Source: Phorcus lineatus
Lineage: Eukaryota > Mollusca > Gastropoda > Trochida > Trochidae
Length of the DNA: 64,000 nt
NCBI GenBank assembly: GCA_921293015.1
Contig: OV121097.1
Coordinates: forward strand, 14,128,924-14,192,923
Reading direction: 5' to 3'
The notes beneath the pieces are model-generated. The model made no database searches. It saw nothing but the letters and a program-made list of their open reading frames with translations, and was not told the DNA's origin. Position 1 is the stretch's first letter. Every line of letters starts with the position of its first letter. The translations under genes were made by a program, and so were the position numbers. This document shows, one piece after another, positions 58,907 through 64,000 of the stretch.

Positions 58907-59136
58907 CTGAAAGACTCCACGACTTCTCAGTCGATGTTGCCCACGCAGATCCAGCTACCAGCCCGGATGTAGAATTCAAAACATGCTTCATGTATAATGG
59001 ATCTGTCTCAGTACCGGAAGTTACAGTCACGTGTGACGTTCCCGTGTTTGGACGTTATCTCAGAGTATCAGGAAAGAAGAAAATGGACTATCAAGATGTC
59101 TTGCAGATCTGTGAAGTGGAAGTCTTTGCGATATAG
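58907..59136 (+). CDS. Lectin gene 2 exon 4: F-type lectin, second half
   Basis: Acceptor GTTCTGTTATAG, entered in phase 1, ending at TAG. It begins ERLHDFSVDV, completing the RSDCCxER element that starts on the previous exon. It carries FKTCFMYNGSVSVPEVTVTC, then GRYLRVSGKKKMD and LQICEVEVFAI, the closing strands of F-type lectins. The conserved Cys pair and the final Cys of ICEVEV are all present. The lectin domain is therefore full length. Confidence 0.92.
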
Positions 59137-59700
59137 AGGTGTCATGGTTGTATCTCAATACACTGTCCGCTTACAAAGACTCAAATAAATAAATTGAACT
59201 TTTAACAGTTGGTGCTTGCTAGACGGTAAAAAGGTTACTATGGTGCCATAGTTGTGCTAAATACATTTTCTTCCAACGCATTGCCTATACTTGCACCAGC
59301 CCCGATGACTTGTTAAGATATGCCTTGCCGCATTTCCCGTACTTTTCTGTGACTGATGTCGTCTTTGTCTGTGTTTTACGATTTTTGGCAGTAAGGTAGT
59401 GAGGTACAACTTCCAGCCATGGAAGATGGAGAAGATGCTGAAATCGTGCCTGAGACACAACCACAAGTGTTATAATTTACATTCAGCAACCCTTCTGACT
59501 CATTAAAACCCTTAGATCATATTGAGCATGGAATGGTTTCAACCTAGTATGAATTCGTCAAAGCAGAGGCTTCAAGATGGACTTACCCTTTGCCACCTTG
59601 ACAGGAGAGCTTATCAGTGTAATATGAATGAGTTGTCTCTGTTTACCCTCTCGTTATACTTTGTATATGCAGAATAAACGGATCCGGTATAAAATGATGA
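59137..59700 (+). other. Probable 3' UTR of lectin gene 2
   Basis: Moderate GC, no frame of note, and a second AATAAA at 59673-59678. If the distal signal is used the 3' UTR is about 550 bp. Confidence 0.45.
59184..59189 (+). terminator. Polyadenylation signal, lectin gene 2 (proximal)
   Basis: AATAAA 48 bp after the stop codon, in TCAAATAAATAAATTG. Confidence 0.6.
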
Positions 59701-61846
59701 AGGTTCAATTATGAAAAGTTTTGGGTGTTTTTTGCCATCATTCTCATTGGCAAGATTAGGATTAAACATTCACAAGATAGATATTAGGTAGGGGGCGAAA
59801 CACAATATCATAACTAAGCGCTCTACACATGATAGTTTTCATATTATTGAGGACCAAATGATCATCCCTTTGCCTTATTCTGCCGTCGGACATACAACAA
59901 GAGTCTGCACTTAGCGGACCATCCAATGACCACTTGGTCTTCATGCCATGTTCCAGTGTACCTTTGATCTTCTTGATGTGTCTTGTGTCAGTTTCGGATG
60001 TTTGGCAGGTCTACCAGTACGTTAACCAGTTGCATAACTGACAGCTTCATAACTCACCGCAAGGCACAAGTTGTACTAGTCGTCTTCACTGATTAGTGTA
60101 AGCCTTGTATCGGCATTAAAAAATTTGAGAAATGCTGAAAGGCTTAAATTACCCTTTGAACGAGACTAGCCCGGCTGATGCCTTTTAGGGTAAGTTAACA
60201 ATACTAATAGATAAGATATTTGTCTCTAAGTATAGGTGTGAAGGGAGGATATCTACCCAGTCGTATCAATGCTCTGTTCTGTTATAGGATATTGTTTTAG
60301 GTCACCATGAAAATATGCGATCTTTAGGGTCAGTGATATAAGCATGTTTCTGTAGCAAAAGTGTAATAAAACCAGCTCTGACAGACTGCGCTAGATCTCA
60401 CATTTCAATTGTCAGTAATCTTCCAGTTTCATCAATAGATAATAAGCGCTTTCTCTCATCTAAAAAAATACGTGTGACCGGAAAGCGGTATCGACTGTAT
60501 CAAAGAACTTGTTGGTGTAGCTGGTTGCTTTTGCCCAATAATTATCTATTGTAGGACGGGATTCTAAAACATTTGTTGCGCTAATGGTTGCCAATCCTTA
60601 TATATCATCCAAAACTGGTTCTGACTGGTGAAACGAGATGAGAAAATAAATCATCTAAAACTGGTTCTCACAAAAGATATCGCTTATGTAAGATCAAGCG
60701 ATATCTAAATTTCAGAAATAGCTACAATAAATTCGTTTTAATGTATTTAGATCATCAGTTGATAACGTCATCAGTCCTTGAATCACTTAGAAAAGGGTAT
60801 ACAATACTATGACGTCACAACGTTTCTGACCCTACAATGTGAAGACGTCATTAGCCTGATGATGTCACAATACCATGACCTGTCAGTACCTACTGCTGAA
60901 GACAACTGATCGCATTTTGTGTTTTAAACATATGAATTGTTTTGCTGAAGAATACTTGCTCGGTAAGTCTCGGACATGTGTTACATTAATGGACTCGTAT
61001 TGATATATTTGATATCAGAAGACACATTGGTGTATATGATTCTCTTTATGTAAATGTTTGATATACATTTTAAAATTTTCAATATACATTTTAAACTACA
61101 TATTTTGAATAAAAAGATAAATAGAAACATCTAAAAGTAGATACTGGGACCTATTGACAGGTGGCAATCGATCAATAATGAAAACTTTTTTTTTGCCTCT
61201 TTACCTCATATTCAGAAAGTACTTTCAAAATTAATATTGTAAAGGCCTTACACCATACTTAAACCTATTAACATTCCATTTTCAAGATGCACGCCACATT
61301 TAAAGTAAAAGTCTCTCAAGTTCTTATATGCCTCACAGTTTCTTATAGTCAATTAAGTACGTAACGTTTCTCGACTAATGGCACAAAGACAAACGAAACA
61401 TTCTGAGTCTTCAAACTTTACCAAACAAGGTAAAATCGTTTTCCATGCACATCGAGAAGCTATTGATAAGTTAGAGGGTTTTCTATTCAAATTATCGTGA
61501 ATCTTTAATTAAACTCTGAATAAAACTAATTCCTGATTTAAAGTAATATGAATAGTATCTATATGTTGTTCAGTTTTATACTTGTTCAAGTAAATTTCAG
61601 AATGTAAACAGAACATATCACGTTTCTAATTTGTTTCTGAGAGATGGCAACGAATATCCTATACAAAGGAATAATGCATAAGGGCAGTCAACAACAGGAA
61701 AATAATGCATAAATGTATGAACCAGAACTTTTCAACTTTGACTGTAGAAGCTCAGCAAATAAATAATGCATAATCGTCAATCAACAACTGCAGTAACAAG
61801 TAATATCATATATTATTACATATGTTTTCATCATTATTTATTGAGA
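59701..61846. other. Non-coding DNA
   Basis: No gene recognised. One TGACGTCA at 60810, with GACGTCA and GATGTCACAA nearby. A short palindrome AGATATCGCTT...AAGCGATATCT at about 60678-60708 is preceded by two direct copies of AAAACTGGTTCT. ATAATGCATAA occurs three times at 61669-61773. Confidence 0.5.
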
Positions 61847-62088
61847 TTATTACCCGAGAAAATGACTTTTACGAAATGAGTGTGAATTTTTTTTATAACC
61901 CGAGCGAGAGCGCGGGTTATATAAAAATCACACGAGTTTCGCAATAGTCATATGACACACTTCCGTGGATTATAATTTCTTTATTACCGATTCTATTTTA
62001 TTTAGAACGCAAGTAATTATTCAGAAAACGGCCTGTTTTCTTTCCTTTTGTACGGCCCGCTACAGTGACGTCGATGGTTTTATGACAG
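61847..62088 (+). mobile_element. ATTACCC MITE, copy D, left part
   Basis: TTATTACCCGAGAAAATGAC begins it, followed by the hairpin (TTTTACGAAATGAGTGTGAA against TCACACGAGTTTCGCAATAG, tip AACCCGAGCGAGAGCGCGGG) and GCCCGCTACAGTGACGTCG. It breaks off at TATGACAG and resumes at 62741 after an insertion. Confidence 0.8.
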
Positions 62089-62740
62089 TGCTAATAACTG
62101 TATATATATTCTTCATATTTTTCTATATATTCCTATGTATATGTTTTTCAATATTTTCAAGTTGTTGAGTACATTCACAACAGAAACATGTCAATTCTCT
62201 TATACAAACACCTGAGGCAATCACCTACCCAGATAAATAGTCTTTATATATGCTTTAGTAATCAGCAACTCTTTATTGTCCATCACTTTAGGCAATCGAA
62301 ATGAAACAATTGTAACATCTATACTTAAGGAAGTATCATGTCAGTCATACTCTATTTGACATTTAATATGCTTGAGGGCTTAACAGCTTTCAGTCATGTG
62401 AATCCCTTAAATAGGGCCCTCTCTGAAACGAACATCAGTGGAGACCAGAGTGGAGCCCAGAGTGGAATCTACAACGGGGAATGAGTGTGGAGTCTAGGGT
62501 CAACTTCACAGCTGACCTTTTCCTTCACACTCATGATGTCATAATGAAATAAACCATCATCTCTATGACGTCATATTCTTGTGTCTATCTGTCCACTCCT
62601 GTCTGATCAGATGCTCTCCCCGGAACTCCGAGGTTGGATCCTATAGCATCAAGCTAATTCCCTGGGATAAAGTCTAGACTGGTGTCAACCTGTGAGATGG
62701 TAATGCCTATCGTCCTGTGGGTTGGCGCCTTCTTTGACAG
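62089..62740. mobile_element. Unknown insertion splitting MITE copy D
   Basis: TGACAG at 62083-62088 is repeated at 62735-62740, at the exact break in MITE copy D, so it looks like a 6-7 bp target duplication. The 650-bp insert has no clear inverted ends and no open frame. Its middle (62410-62700) is richer in GC, with repeated GTGGAGACCAGAGTGGAGCC-type phrases and a TGACGTCA at 62566. Confidence 0.6.
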
Positions 62741-62845
62741 TTTTATCACAAATCGCAGTTACTCGCGCTGAAACAATTGTTTCTAGGCAAAAGTTATATG
62801 TGTTCATGTTCTCCTACTGAAACTATGTCATTAAATAGGATTAAG
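62741..62845 (+). mobile_element. ATTACCC MITE, copy D, right part
   Basis: GTTACTCGCGCTGAAACAAT, TTCTAGGCAAAAGTTATATG and TACTGAAACTATGTCATTAA match the right half of copy A (33055-33140: TAACTCGCGCTAAGACAATC). The terminal GGGTAATAA is eroded. Confidence 0.7.
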
Positions 62846-63798
62846 GCCATGAGTCATAAATTACTTTATTCATTTTTAACCAGAAGTTTTAACTTTATAG
62901 AAAAAGATTAAGTGCAGCCACATCATGAAATGTCCTGTAAAGTTATGTACGTTGCCACTGGTACTGGATGGTCATGGAGAAATGACAACAAACGTTTACA
63001 ACCGATCCCATCTCCAAATGACTAATGAATAAAGCTCAATATAAGGACATATACAGCTGCATATCAAAAGTTGTGTCTTAGTGCAAATATCATGTAATTT
63101 TCGGTTGGTTTGAATGTCAATAAAACAACTTCATTAGAACTGACACAGGATCTCCAATTTTCAATGTGTAAAGTAGTGATTTATTAATTTATTGTGGGAT
63201 TGCCTCGTCTCTCCAGCATAAATTCGAATTTTGGCATGATTAAATGGACAGAAGGGGTCACATTTTCAAAATTACGATTTCCCAAAATTTCGATTAAAAT
63301 GTTCCATTTTGACTCTCGGAGAACAAAATCAGCAAATTCCTATTGACTTTGTGCAAACGAACAAATATTACTTGTGTTTAAAAGGTGTTAATTACCTGTT
63401 AAGGAGTTTGTAGAAAAAAAATTAAAATCCTGTTTACGAAATTTTTACCCCCGTCACTTCACGGTCACGGTTAACTGTAGGATATGCCATACGATTGCGT
63501 AAAGGTGCAATGGATCTTCTCCTCTTTATTGAAACTTCAAAATAATCCATTTCTTTTTCGCAATGCTACGATGCTTCAAAGACATGCGAAGTATATCATA
63601 TTTGCACTACGACCTGCAGGTTTGTGAACAAACTTTTGGTCTGCAGCTGTACATGTAGAAAGGTTACCATGGTGTAGACATCCGTGCCTACATCAGTGAT
63701 TGAATGTTTACCAGGTAATATATATATGTATATTCATAGATAGAACTGAACCAAAACAACTGCATGAAGAGCAAAAACCGTACGTTAATTGCCAACAT
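62846..63798. other. Non-coding DNA
   Basis: No recognisable gene or repeat. Confidence 0.5.
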
Positions 63799-63845
63799 GT
63801 TAAAGAGACATTTGTGAGTTGTTTGAGTCATTTATGCTAAACTTG
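63799..63845 (+). mobile_element. TTAA MITE end fragment
   Basis: GTTAAAGAGACATTTGTGAG then TTGTTTGAGTCATTTATGCT matches the first 50 bases of MITE copy 1 (TTAAAGAGCCACTCCGTGAG, TTGTTGGAGTCATATATGCC). It is cut by a GAA repeat. Confidence 0.65.
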
Positions 63846-63880
63846 AAGAAGAAGAAGAAGAAGAAGAAGAAGAAGAAGAG
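63844..63880. repeat. (GAA)n microsatellite
   Basis: About eleven GAA units, sitting exactly at the break in the MITE fragment. Confidence 0.95.
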
Positions 63881-64000
63881 GAAAAAGATTTATTTGGATT
63901 TGAACAGATTGTTCCTCGTCCATATTTCAATGGTGTACAGTCATGAAAATAACAACACTTTCAATATAGAGGAAACTTGGAATTCTTTCTAAGCAAAATT

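Larger units (their letters stand above)
54398..59136 (+). other. Lectin gene 2, gene span (PAN + F-type lectin)
   Basis: A complete coding region in four exons: 54398-54697, 54879-54954, 56503-56733 and 58907-59136, joined 837 nt, 278 residues plus stop. Every intron has GT/AG ends and the phases agree (0, 1, 1). The protein has a signal peptide, a PAN/apple domain, a short Cys-rich linker and one F-type lectin domain at the C-terminus. It should be a secreted lectin. F-type lectins bind fucosylated glycans and act in self/non-self recognition in invertebrates. Most of the signature RxDx4R is present, formed across the last intron. Confidence 0.88.

Overview
This is animal genomic DNA, almost certainly from a lophotrochozoan and most likely a mollusc. 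It is AT-rich and intron-rich, has no bacterial-style operons, and is crowded with LINEs, a DIRS-type retroelement, a tRNA-derived SINE, many small inverted-repeat DNA elements (MITEs) and minisatellites. Only about 1.6 kb is convincing host coding sequence. The species cannot be named from what I can see.

Layout. 0-5.2 kb: AT-rich non-coding DNA with a 129-bp duplication, a 21-bp minisatellite, a (TA)n tract and a poly-G tract. 5.8-10.8 kb: a decayed L1/Tx1-like LINE (plus strand) whose reverse transcriptase is split by an 877-bp MITE. 12.6-20.3 kb: two short foldback elements, a SINE and a reversed SINE fragment, LINE scraps, a 21-bp minisatellite with a 273-bp higher-order repeat, one orphan possible exon, and a long foldback element split by a TTAA-flanked MITE. 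20.3-24.3 kb: nothing recognisable. 24.3-25.3 kb: a dead LINE reverse transcriptase on the minus strand. 25.9-35.4 kb: lectin gene 1, whose third intron holds a DIRS-like element (minus) and a second LINE (plus), itself split by a MITE. 35.5-54.3 kb: several MITE families, 197-bp, 66-bp, 51-bp and 15-bp tandem arrays, and a few orphan exon candidates. 54.4-59.1 kb: lectin gene 2, complete. 59.1-64 kb: its 3' UTR, then non-coding DNA with further MITE pieces.

The two host genes. Both encode secreted modular proteins made of F-type lectin (fucolectin, F5/8-like) and PAN/apple domains. Gene 2 is complete: signal peptide + PAN, a short Cys-rich linker, and an F-type lectin domain over two exons, 278 residues in total. 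Gene 1 has signal peptide, F-type lectin domain over two exons, then PAN. Every junction joining an F-lectin exon to its neighbour is phase 1, as is the PAN exon's donor in gene 1. The upstream PAN exon could therefore splice in frame to the downstream lectin exons, so one gene with two alternative starts is as possible as two tandem genes. Such proteins are normally secreted, sugar-binding innate-immune recognition molecules. Gene 2 keeps most of the fucose-binding signature; gene 1 has lost it.

Mobile DNA. The most striking non-gene signal is a set of unrelated-looking MITEs that share two features: a hairpin whose loop reads GAGCGAGAGCG or similar, and paired TGACGTCA (CRE-type) palindromes 21-34 bp apart. 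Twelve exact TGACGTCA sites occur in this AT-rich window.
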